Part shown: piece after piece, positions 25,457 through 34,000 of the stretch
How the letters are laid out: each line of letters opens with the position of its first letter
Numbering within the stretch: the first letter of the stretch is position 1
Assembly (NCBI GenBank): GCA_002070955.1
Contig: MWEK01000017.1
Coordinates: 1 to 64,000 of the forward strand
Length of the DNA: 64,000 bases
Direction of reading: 5' to 3'
Source: Planctomycetes bacterium ADurb.Bin069
GTDB lineage: Bacteria; Planctomycetota; UBA8108; UBA8890; UBA8898
The notes under the pieces: generated by a model
Seen by the model: only the letters and a program-made list of their open reading frames with translations
Databases searched by the model: none
Told to the model about the DNA's origin: nothing
Translations under genes and position numbers: made by a program

Positions 25457-26716
25457 TCAGATCACCGCCCCCGGCGGGATCACCGCTCCTTTTTCGACCA
25501 CGACGATGCCGTCCCTGATGGCCCAGCCGGGTCCGTCGGCATGCTGGCGCTGCGCCTCGTTGACGATCCGGGCTCCGTCGCCGATGCGCACGTTCTTGTC
25601 GATTATCGCCCGCGAGACGGTCACGTTGCGGCCGATCCCCATGACCGGGAGATGCGTTTCGAGGTGCTCGGGCACGAAGTAGTCCGCGCCCATGAGGATG
25701 CTGTTCTCGATCCGCGCGCCCGCCTTGATGACGGAGCGGACCCCCACGACGCTGCGGATGATGGCGGCGCCCGTGACCCGGCAGCCGTCGGCCATCAACA
25801 CGGATTCGAGGGCGCTTTGGTGGATCCGGCTCGGCGGCAGGAAGCGGGACCGCGTATACATGCCCCAGTTCCGGTCGAACAGATCGATAGGCGGGTCGGC
25901 CGCGACCATGTTGAGATTGGCGGCGTAGAAGCTGCCGATCGTGCCGATGTCCTCCCAATACCCGTTAAACGCGTGCGCCGCCACGCGATAATCGCTGCGC
26001 ACGGCGTAGGGGATCACGTCGCGTCCGAAGTCCATGCCGTCGCACTCCCTCAGAATGCGCTCCAGCACGACGCGGTTGAAAAGATAGATGCCCATGGAGG
26101 CCCAGTACGACCCGCTGGGACTGCGGACGCGGGCGAGGTCTTCGGGCGCTTGGGGCTTCTCGACGAAGTTGACGATCATGCCCTCGCCGTCGGCTTGCAT
26201 GATGCCGAAGCGCGGCGCCTCTTCGGCCGTCACTTCCTTGCAGGCGACGGTGATCTCGGCGCCGCTGCCCTCGTGGCTCGCGACCACGTCCTCGAAGTTC
26301 ATGGTGTAGAGCTGGTCGCCCGACAGGATCAAGACGTGCGTGAGCCGCGTGGCCGGAAAATATCTCAGGCAGCGCCGGACGGCATCCGCCGTGCCTTGGA
26401 ACCAGTCCTCGCCGCCGTCCTCGCCCTGCGAGGCCGCGATGATCTCCACGGTGCCCCGGGAGAGCGGCCCGAATTGGTAGGTCCGCATGACGTGCTGGTT
26501 CAGCGAGCGCGAGTTGAACTGCGTCAGCACGAAGATGCTGCGGATCTCGGAGTTCAGACAGTTGGAGATGGGAATGTCGATCAGCCGGTATTTCGTGGCG
26601 AGGGGCACCGCCGGCTTGCAGCGATGTTTGACGAGAGGATAAAGGCGCGTGCCGCGGCCGCCGCCGAGGATGATCGCCAGCACCGATGGCACGTGGATAC
26701 GCTGTCTGAAAGTCAC
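25457..26716 (-). CDS. glgC: Glucose-1-phosphate adenylyltransferase
   Basis: A 419-residue ADP-glucose pyrophosphorylase, the committed step of bacterial glycogen synthesis (ATP plus glucose-1-phosphate to ADP-glucose). The nucleotidyltransferase motif G-G-G-R-G-T-R-L-Y-P-L near residue 17 is followed by K-P-A-V-P-L and the conserved S-N-C-L-N-S segment; G-T-A-D-A-V near 107 and W-E-D-I-G-T-I near 275 are as in GlgC. The C-terminal 140 residues form a left-handed beta-helix. GTG at 26716 is chosen because GGAGG sits seven bases upstream and the N-terminus then matches family length (about 420). No other glycogen gene is adjacent. Confidence 0.94.
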   Translation of the reverse strand: MTFRQRIHVPSVLAIILGGGRGTRLYPLVKHRCKPAVPLATKYRLIDIPISNCLNSEIRSIFVLTQFNSRSLNQHVMRTYQFGPLSRGTVEIIAASQGEDGGEDWFQGTADAVRRCLRYFPATRLTHVLILSGDQLYTMNFEDVVASHEGSGAEITVACKEVTAEEAPRFGIMQADGEGMIVNFVEKPQAPEDLARVRSPSGSYWASMGIYLFNRVVLERILRECDGMDFGRDVIPYAVRSDYRVAAHAFNGYWEDIGTIGSFYAANLNMVAADPPIDLFDRNWGMYTRSRFLPPSRIHQSALESVLMADGCRVTGAAIIRSVVGVRSVIKAGARIENSILMGADYFVPEHLETHLPVMGIGRNVTVSRAIIDKNVRIGDGARIVNEAQRQHADGPGWAIRDGIVVVEKGAVIPPGAVI

Positions 26717-26786
26717 GCCAGCCTCCGCCGGAGTCGCGAGACATACGGGGCGCGCCGTGTGACAAACGACCCGCCCCCCTGCCACG

Positions 26787-26815
26787 ATGATGACGCTCCG
26801 GGAGGCAATCCGCAA
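26787..26815 (-). promoter_or_regulatory. Candidate promoter of glgC
   Basis: On the minus strand: -35 TTGCGG (26810-26815), 17 bases, -10 CATCAT (26787-26792). The -10 box is weak; glgC could instead be read from the HEAT gene upstream. Confidence 0.4.
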
Positions 26816-26854
26816 GCAGGCGCGCGAGCGTGGAAGGCGCGCGCCGGGCCGAAC

Positions 26855-27685
26855 TTACAGGCCCGCCGGCCTGCTCCGCCGGAGCTGCGCCTCGAAGCGC
26901 ACCGAGGCATCCTCGTCCGCGGCGGCCTGGGCCATGGCCCGCTCCCCGACCTCGCCGCCGAAGCCCGCGAGCGCCCCGAAGGCGGCGGCCCTGACGGCGG
27001 CGCTCTCGTCTCGAAGGGCCGCGCGCAAGGCGTTCGCCGCGCGTTCCGGCCCGAACTCGCCCAGGCATCGCGCCGCGACGGCGCGCAGCTCGAAATGCAC
27101 CGAGCTGTTCAGGATCGCAACGAGGGTCTCGAGCGCCTCGGGCGCTCCGTCGATGCAGCGCTCGCGGATTCGCTCCTTGTACGCCGCCAGCTCGACGGCC
27201 TCGGAGGTGAAGATGCCCGCGGCGCAAAGGCAATCGGAGGAGTAGTCCAACGAAGCGGAGCAAGCAAAGTCCGCGGAGTCGACGGCGGCGCCGGCGGAGT
27301 CGGGGTCGCCGCGCGGCTCAGCGACGACGGGCTCAGCGACGACGGGCTCCATAATAACGGGCTCTATGACGGCGGTTTCCGCGGCGGCGGTTTCCGCGGC
27401 GGCGGCGGCCAAATCGACTCCTATCTCCATGGCGGCGGCGTCCACGCACGCACGGAGGAAGGCCCGAACATCGGCGCTGGGGGGCCAGATTCCGCACGCG
27501 AGCCGCTCCAACGCCTTGCCGAGCAGCACGACCGCGCGGAACGCCTTGGGCGAGGCTCCCTCGGCCAGTGTCGATAGAAGCGACGCGGTTGCATCGACCG
27601 CCTCGCGCAGTTCGGGCGCACTCGTTAGGCACCCGCTTTCCACCAGGCGTTCAAGCTGGACAAGCGTTTCTTCTTCGCGGCGCAC
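26855..27685 (-). CDS. HEAT-repeat protein with pentapeptide-repeat linker
   Basis: A 276-residue protein of unknown function. GTG at 27685 is preferred: GAGGAG lies upstream at good spacing and the added residues of longer starts are basic and unlike the rest. Residues 1-100 are helical. A linker of about 30 residues (about 95-125) is coded by six 15-base units, giving four x-x-E-P-V-like pentads and two A-A-A-E-T pentads. Residues about 175-270 are HEAT-like repeats (L-R-A-V-A-A-R-C-L-G-E-F-G near 210 and V-R-A-A-A-F-G-A-L-A-G-F-G near 238). No signal peptide. HEAT repeats usually scaffold protein contacts. Confidence 0.75.
   Translation of the reverse strand: MRREEETLVQLERLVESGCLTSAPELREAVDATASLLSTLAEGASPKAFRAVVLLGKALERLACGIWPPSADVRAFLRACVDAAAMEIGVDLAAAAAETAAAETAVIEPVIMEPVVAEPVVAEPRGDPDSAGAAVDSADFACSASLDYSSDCLCAAGIFTSEAVELAAYKERIRERCIDGAPEALETLVAILNSSVHFELRAVAARCLGEFGPERAANALRAALRDESAAVRAAAFGALAGFGGEVGERAMAQAAADEDASVRFEAQLRRSRPAGL
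27316..27405 (-). repeat. Six tandem 15-base repeats (pentapeptide coding)
   Basis: Back-to-back 15-base units at 27316, 27331, 27346, 27361, 27376 and 27391, each ending CGG on the plus strand. Units 1 and 2 are identical, and units 5 and 6 are identical. They lie in frame within the HEAT-repeat gene. Confidence 0.88.
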
Positions 27686-27997
27686 CGAGCAATCCTCTCC
27701 TCGGCCTCCCGCGCGGCGGCGGACAAAAACAACCATCCGCGCGGGTCGTTCGGCCTTCAGCCACATGCACTCCGGGAAGTCCGCAACCCTTTTTTCACCC
27801 TTTCACAACCAATGCCGCAATCATACCGCAATCGACGCGCGGCGGCGGTTTGCGCGACCCTATCTCCTTTATCCACCCTAATTTGCACTATCGCCGCCCT
27901 GCGGCGCGGCCGCGCCCGTACCTTCGCCGGCCGCTGCTTCCATGCGCGCGGCACGCGCCCGCGCGACACTCCGCCTGCCAAGCGCCTCCCCGGCGCA
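27686..27997. other. Divergent intergenic region between the HEAT gene and lpxA
   Basis: No gene or RNA recognised. It contains an A+T-richer part (27780-27900) with TATGAT on the minus strand as a possible -10 for the HEAT gene, but no matching -35 box at proper spacing. Confidence 0.4.
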
Positions 27998-28026
27998 TTG
28001 ACGCTCAAGACAAGCTGAGCTACTAT
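27998..28026 (+). promoter_or_regulatory. Promoter of lpxA
   Basis: -35 TTGACG (27998-28003), 17 bases, -10 TACTAT (28021-28026); leader of about 70 bases. Confidence 0.75.
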
Positions 28027-28101
28027 CATGCGCTACGGTTCCGCCGGCCTTCCTGGGCGCGGCGGGGCTCCGCGAGCGGTTTCTTACGGAGAACGCGTAG
28101 A

Positions 28102-28923
28102 ATGGCCGTCCACCCAACCGCGATCCTGACCGGGGACGTGCAGCTGGCCGAGGACGTCGAAATCGGGCCTTTTGCAGTCATCCGCGGCCCGGTTTCCATC
28201 GGCAAGGGCACGGTCGTCGAGGAACGGGCGACGATTCAGGGGCCGACCGAGATCGGTTGCCACAACCGCATCTGCTGCGGCGCCGTGGTGGGCGGGGACC
28301 CGCAGGATCGCTCCTACCGCGGCCAGCGCACCTATCTCAAAATGGGCGACCACAACGTGATCCGCGAGTATGCGACGATCCACCGCGGCTCACGCGAGGA
28401 CTCGTACACCATCGTCGGAGACCGCAACCTTCTCATGGGGTTGTGCCACGTCGCCCACGATTGCCGCATTCACAACGAAGTCATCATCGCAAACGGCTCC
28501 CTGGTGGCGGGACACGTGGAGATCTTCGACAAGGCCATCATCAGCGGTCAGGTCGCGGTCCACCAGTTCGTGCGCATCGGCAAGCTGGGCATGGCCGGCG
28601 GTCTGAGCCGGATCGCGGGGGACATACCGCCCTTCATGATCGCCCTGGGCGAGAGCACGATCATCGGCCCGAACTCCGTGGGCATGCGCCGGGCGGGATA
28701 CTCCGCGGAAGCCCGCCTGGCGGTCCGCAGGGCGTTTCGCCTGATGTACAGGTCGGCGCACACGATCGCCGGAGCGCTCGAGCTCATGGCCGCCACTCCC
28801 GAGACGCCGGAGGTGGCGGAGATCGCCGCGTTCGCCGCCGGATCCAAGCGCGGGCTGTGCTCGCACCACCGCTTTCTCGTCCAGGGCAAGGTCAGAAGCG
28901 CCGCCTCCGAAGACAAGCGCTGA
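28102..28923 (+). CDS. lpxA: Acyl-ACP:UDP-N-acetylglucosamine O-acyltransferase
   Basis: A 273-residue left-handed beta-helix enzyme catalysing the first step of lipid A synthesis. Hexapeptide repeats run through residues 5-180. The catalytic histidine is H119 in H-V-A-H-D-C, equivalent to H125 of E. coli LpxA; the preceding G-G-D-P-Q-D and R-E-Y-A-T-I-H-R-G motifs are diagnostic. The C-terminal 75 residues are helical as in the family. It stands alone, without lpxD, fabZ or lpxB beside it, and has its own strong promoter. Presence supports a Gram-negative envelope with lipid A. Confidence 0.96.
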   Translation: MAVHPTAILTGDVQLAEDVEIGPFAVIRGPVSIGKGTVVEERATIQGPTEIGCHNRICCGAVVGGDPQDRSYRGQRTYLKMGDHNVIREYATIHRGSREDSYTIVGDRNLLMGLCHVAHDCRIHNEVIIANGSLVAGHVEIFDKAIISGQVAVHQFVRIGKLGMAGGLSRIAGDIPPFMIALGESTIIGPNSVGMRRAGYSAEARLAVRRAFRLMYRSAHTIAGALELMAATPETPEVAEIAAFAAGSKRGLCSHHRFLVQGKVRSAASEDKR

Positions 28924-28958
28924 AACGGCGCCGCGGCCCGGCGTCCGCCGCGCCGGGG

Positions 28959-29939
28959 TCACCCCGCGGATTTTCCCCTGGCGGCGTCGAGCGCTTTCAG
29001 AACCGCGTCCTTTCCCTTCCGGCAGGCGCGGTAGGGGTCCTCGGTCATCCACGCGTCGATCATGATCCAGCCCGTATAGCCCCCCTCCCACAGAAGCTCG
29101 AGGCTCTTCGGGATGTCGATATGCCCTTCCCCGCAGGGAAGGTGCCGCGACGTGTCGCCGAAGATCGTGCCGTCGCTGTCCGTAAGGTGAACGTACCCGA
29201 TCCGTTCCACGCCGACCCGGCGCAGCCCCTCCTCCGGCGCGCCCTTCCCTCCCGTCATGAGATCGAAATGGCTGGGATCGTACATGCCGCGCAGGCAGGG
29301 ATGGTCGACGCCGTCGACGACCCTGATCAGCATGTCGATGGTGTTGAAGGGAAACGGCGGCTCCAATTCCACCGAGGCGACCAGCCCGTTGTCCCCGGCG
29401 ATCGCCGCGGCCTGCTTGAGGGAGCCGATGAGATTCGCGGCGGCGGCGTCGAGGGTCTGGCCGTGAAGCGAGCCGCCCGGCCAAATGCCGATGCACTCCC
29501 CGCCGAGTTTGCGCGCCAGCGCCGCCCAGCCCCGGAAACGGGCCGCGTATTCCGCCCGCACGGCGCTGTCCGGGTGAAAGGCGGCGTCGGCCGGCGTCTG
29601 AATCGAAAAAATCTTCAGGTTGTAGCGCCCGCACAGATCCCGCAGGCTCGCGATCTTCGCCTCTTGGTCCTGCGCCGGATAGGGGCCCTGGGGCCAGCCG
29701 TCGACCAGTTCGACCCCCTCGAAGCCCTCGCGCTGCGCGAACTGGAGCACCTCCCAAATCGGGTACCGCTGCTTGAACCGCGCCTCGCTCGACATGAAAC
29801 CGTTCAATCCCAGCGCGACGCGCCACCGGCGCTGACTCGGCGCGTACATGTGCCGCGGGAAATCCGCCGCGGCGGACGCTCCGGCCGCCGCCGCCGCGCC
29901 GCACACCGCCGCCGTCTTGAGAAACGCTCTCCGTTCCAT
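28959..29939 (-). CDS. Tat-exported sugar phosphate isomerase/epimerase-like protein
   Basis: A 326-residue xylose-isomerase-like TIM barrel. The N-terminus MERRAFLKTAAVCGAAAAAG is a twin-arginine signal (R3-R4-A-F-L-K), so it is probably exported folded with its metal. AAGGAGG precedes the ATG. Barrel motifs: F-E-G-V-E-L-V near 75, V-E-L-E-P-P-F near 200, M-Y-D-P-S-H near 228 (metal site), Y-V-H-L-T-D-S-D near 256, and E-G-H-I-D-I near 280. Substrate unknown; one of five such paralogues in the window. Convergent with lpxA, 35 bases apart. Confidence 0.88.
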   Translation of the reverse strand: MERRAFLKTAAVCGAAAAAGASAAADFPRHMYAPSQRRWRVALGLNGFMSSEARFKQRYPIWEVLQFAQREGFEGVELVDGWPQGPYPAQDQEAKIASLRDLCGRYNLKIFSIQTPADAAFHPDSAVRAEYAARFRGWAALARKLGGECIGIWPGGSLHGQTLDAAAANLIGSLKQAAAIAGDNGLVASVELEPPFPFNTIDMLIRVVDGVDHPCLRGMYDPSHFDLMTGGKGAPEEGLRRVGVERIGYVHLTDSDGTIFGDTSRHLPCGEGHIDIPKSLELLWEGGYTGWIMIDAWMTEDPYRACRKGKDAVLKALDAARGKSAG

Positions 29940-29975
29940 GCCGCCTCCTTGTCCGCTGCGCCCCGCAGTTCCCCG

Positions 29976-30004
29976 ATGGTACGAAGCCTCCGCGCGGCGG
30001 GCAA
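29976..30004 (-). promoter_or_regulatory. Promoter of the Tat isomerase-like gene
   Basis: On the minus strand: -35 TTGCCC (29999-30004), 17 bases, -10 TACCAT (29976-29981). Confidence 0.6.
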
Positions 30005-30067
30005 GAGGCGCGGCCGCCCGCGTGTCCCGCCCATCGCCGCGCCGCTGCCCTCCCCGCCGCCGCGTGT

Positions 30068-30073
30068 TACCAT
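30068..30073 (+). promoter_or_regulatory. -10-like box six bases before the ttcA start
   Basis: TACCAT at 30068-30073 lies six bases before the ATG at 30080, and no ribosome-binding site is seen. A start of transcription at or next to the ATG would give a leaderless mRNA. No good -35 box is visible, so this is tentative. Confidence 0.35.
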
Positions 30074-30079
30074 TCCGGT

Positions 30080-30850
30080 ATGCCTCCGGCCGGCGAACTC
30101 GACGCTCTCCAAGAACGCCTCATCAGGCAGGTCAGAAGGACGAGCCTCCGTTACGGAGTCTTGGCTCCCGGCGACCGCATCATCGTTGCCGTGAGCGGCG
30201 GCAAGGACAGCTACGGGCTCCTGCGCATCCTCGACCTCCTCGCCCCCCGGCTGCCCTTCTCCATTGAGCTCGTCGCCCTCCACATCGACGAGGGCCGCCC
30301 CGGGTACGACGGCGCGCCGCTGGCGCGCTGGCTCGAGGACCGCGGCGGACCCTTCGAGCTGGTGGCCGACGATACCTACTCCGTCGTCCAACGCGTCGTG
30401 CGCCAGGGCGGGTCGCAGTGCTCGGCCTGCTCGCGGTTGCGCCGCGGCGTCCTGTACTCCCAGGCGCGCCGCCTCGGCTGCGCCAAGGTGGCCCTCGGAC
30501 ATCACCGCGACGATGCGGTGGCGACCCTCCTCATGAACCTTTTCTACTGCGGCAGGATTCAATCCATGCCAGCGCGCTACCTGACAAAAGACGGCGCCCT
30601 GGAGGTCGTGAGACCGCTCATTGAGGTGGCCGAGCGCGACCTGCGGCGCCTGGCGGAGCTCGCCCGGTTTCCGATCCTCCCGCGCCCGGCCTGCGCGGGC
30701 CGGGAAGACCGCGCCCGGCGCTCGGTCGCAAGCCTGCTCGATTCCCTGGAACGCGAGCACCCCCGCCTCCGCGCCACGATGCTCGCGGCCCTCAAGAACG
30801 TGCGGCCGACGCACCTGCTCGATACCGCCCTGAAGAGGGAGCCGCGCTAG
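30080..30850 (+). CDS. ttcA: tRNA 2-thiocytidine(32) synthetase TtcA
   Basis: A 256-residue PP-loop ATPase that thiolates cytidine 32 of tRNA. PP-loop S39-G-G-K-D-S44 activates the base by adenylation. Cys residues for an iron-sulfur cluster are C114-S-A-C117 and C205, matching the C-x-x-C plus single Cys of E. coli TtcA. H-H-R-D-D-A near 141 is also conserved. The protein is shorter than E. coli TtcA (311) mainly at the C-terminus. No ribosome-binding site precedes the ATG. Confidence 0.92.
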   Translation: MPPAGELDALQERLIRQVRRTSLRYGVLAPGDRIIVAVSGGKDSYGLLRILDLLAPRLPFSIELVALHIDEGRPGYDGAPLARWLEDRGGPFELVADDTYSVVQRVVRQGGSQCSACSRLRRGVLYSQARRLGCAKVALGHHRDDAVATLLMNLFYCGRIQSMPARYLTKDGALEVVRPLIEVAERDLRRLAELARFPILPRPACAGREDRARRSVASLLDSLEREHPRLRATMLAALKNVRPTHLLDTALKREPR

Positions 30851-30853
30851 GAC

Positions 30854-30876
30854 CCTGCCGGCCGGATCCCGGCAGG
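30854..30876 (+). terminator. Stem-loop after ttcA
   Basis: A perfect 8-bp stem (30854-30861 with 30869-30876) with a 7-base loop, three bases after the stop. It lacks a T-tract, so termination strength is uncertain. Confidence 0.45.
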
Positions 30877-30892
30877 CCGTGTTCAATCCGAA

Positions 30893-30921
30893 TTGTGGCG
30901 CGCTTCCCGCGACCTTATACT
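30893..30921 (+). promoter_or_regulatory. Promoter of the CotH/dockerin gene
   Basis: -35 TTGTGG (30893-30898), 17 bases, -10 TATACT (30916-30921); leader of about 75 bases. Confidence 0.68.
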
Positions 30922-31002
30922 ATAAATTGGAAGGCTAAGCGAAACGCAGGGGCAGGCTGATCGGAATCCGCAGACACCCCGAGATTGGCCGAGAGGCGCT
31001 GC

Positions 31003-34000
31003 ATGGATTCATATTTGTTGACGGGCGCTAGAGGCGGGCGTGTGAAGACGCCGCGCCGACTCATTTGCTTGGCGTTGTCGGCCATCGCCTGGATCCCGGC
31101 GCAAGCCCAGGAAGTCCGCATCAACGAGTTCATGGCGGCGAACGCGACGGCGCTCTTCGACCAGGACGGCGATTCTTCCGACTGGATCGAACTTTACAAC
31201 GCCGGCCCGGGCGCCGCGGATCTGGCGGGCTGGCACCTCACCGACAGCCGGTCGACGCCGGCCAAGTGGCGCTTTCCCGCCGCGACGATCGCCGAGGGCG
31301 GCTACCTCATCGTTTTCGCCTCCGGCAAGGACCGCGCCGTCGCCGGCGCGCAGTTGCACACCAACTTCAAGCTCGACAGCGACGGAGAATACCTCGCCCT
31401 CGTCAAGCCCGACGGGCTCACGGTCGTCCACGAGTTCGCGCCGGCGTTCCCCCGCCAGGTCCGCGACGTCTCCTACGGCGCCGCGACGGAAGCCACCGTG
31501 CTGGTGGGCGAGAACACCCCGCTCGACGCGCTCGTTCCCGCCGACGAGGCCTACGGGACGGCCTGGACCGGCCCGGAGTTCGTCCCCGCGGCGCCGTGGC
31601 TCGCCGGCGTCCCCGGCGCGCCGGGTTTCGAAGCCGAGGGCACCGAACCGATCCTCCCCGAACCCCTCGGGTTTTGGGAATTGGACGGCGATTTCACCGA
31701 CGCCGCCGGCCGCAACCACGGGGTGTTCGGCGGCGGCGCCCCCGTGTTCGCCGGCGGCTGCGACGGCACCCCGGCGGGCGCCATCGCGCTGGACGGCCTC
31801 GATGACCGCATCGCGATCCCGGCGGGCAACGGTTTTCCGGTGTTCAACCGGCCCGCCTACACCGTCGCCCTGTGGGTCAACGGCCTGCCGCAGCCCGACT
31901 ACCGCGTGTACTGCGAGGCCTCGACAACCAACAACTCCCCGCTTTTCACCATCGGCACCGAAATGAACGGCGCCAGAGGCACCGTGGACATCTACCTTCG
32001 CACCGACGCCGGCACGACGCTGATCAACCACGTCAACTCCACCGCGACGGCCTTCGACGGCACCTGGCACCATATCGCCTGGGTCGATGCGAACGGACAG
32101 GGAGCGTTGTATATCGACGGCGTGCGCGACCCTGCGGCATTCAAATACTCCAAGACCCCCTTGTCTCTCAACACGGCGGCGATCGGCTGCGTCCTGCGCG
32201 CGGCGCCGTCGCACTGGTTCAAGGGGCGCATCGATCGCGTCGGCGTCTGGGAAACGGCGCTCACGGACGAGGAGATCGCGCACCTGGCCGGCGGCGCCTC
32301 GCCGGGCGCGGGCGCTTACACCGCCCTGATCGGAACGGATTTGGCCGCCGCCATGCACGGCGTCAACGCCTCGGCCTACCTGCGCTGGCCTTTCAGCATC
32401 CCGACGCCGCTGGGCGTCGACGCGCTGGAACTGTCCATAGTCTACAACGACGGCTTCGTCGCGTACCTGAACGGGCAGGAAGTCGCGCGCCGCAACGCAC
32501 CCGCGGAACTCGCCTGGAACTCCCGCGCCACCGCCGCGGTCCCCCGGAGCCAATCCCTGCGGGCCGAGGCGATCAACATCACCGCGGCGATCGGCGCGCT
32601 CCGGCCGGGGCTCAACGTGCTCGCGATCCACGGGCTCAACGTGGAGGACGATGACCCGGACTTCATCATCGCGCCGGTGCTGCGCGCCGCGTCGGCGGCC
32701 TGGGGCTGGCGCTACTTCCCCGAACCGAGTCCCGGCGCCGCCAACTCCGGGGGCGTCGAGGGCTTCGCCGCCGGCGCCGTCTTCAGCGTCGCGCGAGGGT
32801 TTTACGACGCGCCCTTCACCGTGGCGCTCTCGACGGCGACTCCCGGCGCCGCGATCAGGTACACGACGGACTGCAGCACGCCCTCGCCCACCCACGGGAC
32901 GATCTACGAGGGACCCATTTCCATCGCGCGGACGACCTGCCTGCGGGCCATCGCCTACAGAAGCGATCTCCTGCCGGCGAAGGTCGAGACGCACACGTAC
33001 GTGTTCCCGGACAACGTGGCGACGCAGACGGGCGCCGGGTTTCCGGCCAACTGGGGCGCGCATCCCCTCGTCTACGCCGTCTATCCCGAGGTCACGACTA
33101 ATCCGCGCTACGCGGCGACGCTCGCCGGCGACATCCGTTCCGTCCCCGCTCTGTCCATCGCAATGCCCGTCGCCGATCTGTTCGATGGGGCCACCGGCAT
33201 CTACCCCAACGCGACGCTGACCGGCGCCGCCTGGGAGCGCGGCTGCTCCGCGGAGCTGATCTATCCCGACAACCGCGCCGGATTCAACGTCAATTGCGGC
33301 ATCTCCATGCACGGTGGATCGAGCCGGAACTGGACGAGCACGCCCAAGCATTCCTTCCGCCTGTACTTCCGCGGCGCTTACGGCCCGTCCAAGCTGCGCC
33401 GCCCTCTCTTCGGGCCCGCCGGTGCGCGCGAGTTCAATCAACTCGTCCTCAGAGCCTGCTACACGGACACGTGGACCAGCCGTTACATGGAGCCGCGCTA
33501 CCGCCCCGACCGCGCGCAGTACCTGCGCGACCAGTGGATGCGCGATGCGCAGATCGCCGCGGGCGGTGTCGCGTGCCGAGGCCTCTACGTGAGCCTCTTC
33601 GTCGATGGCCTCTACTGGGGTCTTTACAACGTCGCGGAGCACATCGATGCCTCCTTCTGCGCCGCGCACCTGGGCGGCGCCGCGGAGGAGTACGACGTCA
33701 TCAAGGACCTCACCGAACTCCGGAGCGGGACCTGGACGGCATGGAACACCATGTTCGCCATGGCCAACGCCGGCCTGGCCAGCGACGCGGCCTACCGCCA
33801 GATCCAGGAATACCTGCACTTGGACAGCTTCATCGACTACATAATTCTGCATCTTTACGGCGGCGCCGAGGACTGGCCGCACCACAACTGGGGCGCCGGG
33901 CGGCGGCGCGCGCCCGGCGAGGGTTTCCGGTTCTTCACCTGGGATCAGGAAATCGTCCTCGATGTCCTGGACCGCGACTACTCGGAAAAGGACTATGACA

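Noticed and set aside
25442..27577. Open frame of 711 codons opposite glgC and the HEAT gene
   Set aside because: Crosses two clear minus-strand genes; His/Asp/Arg-rich shadow.
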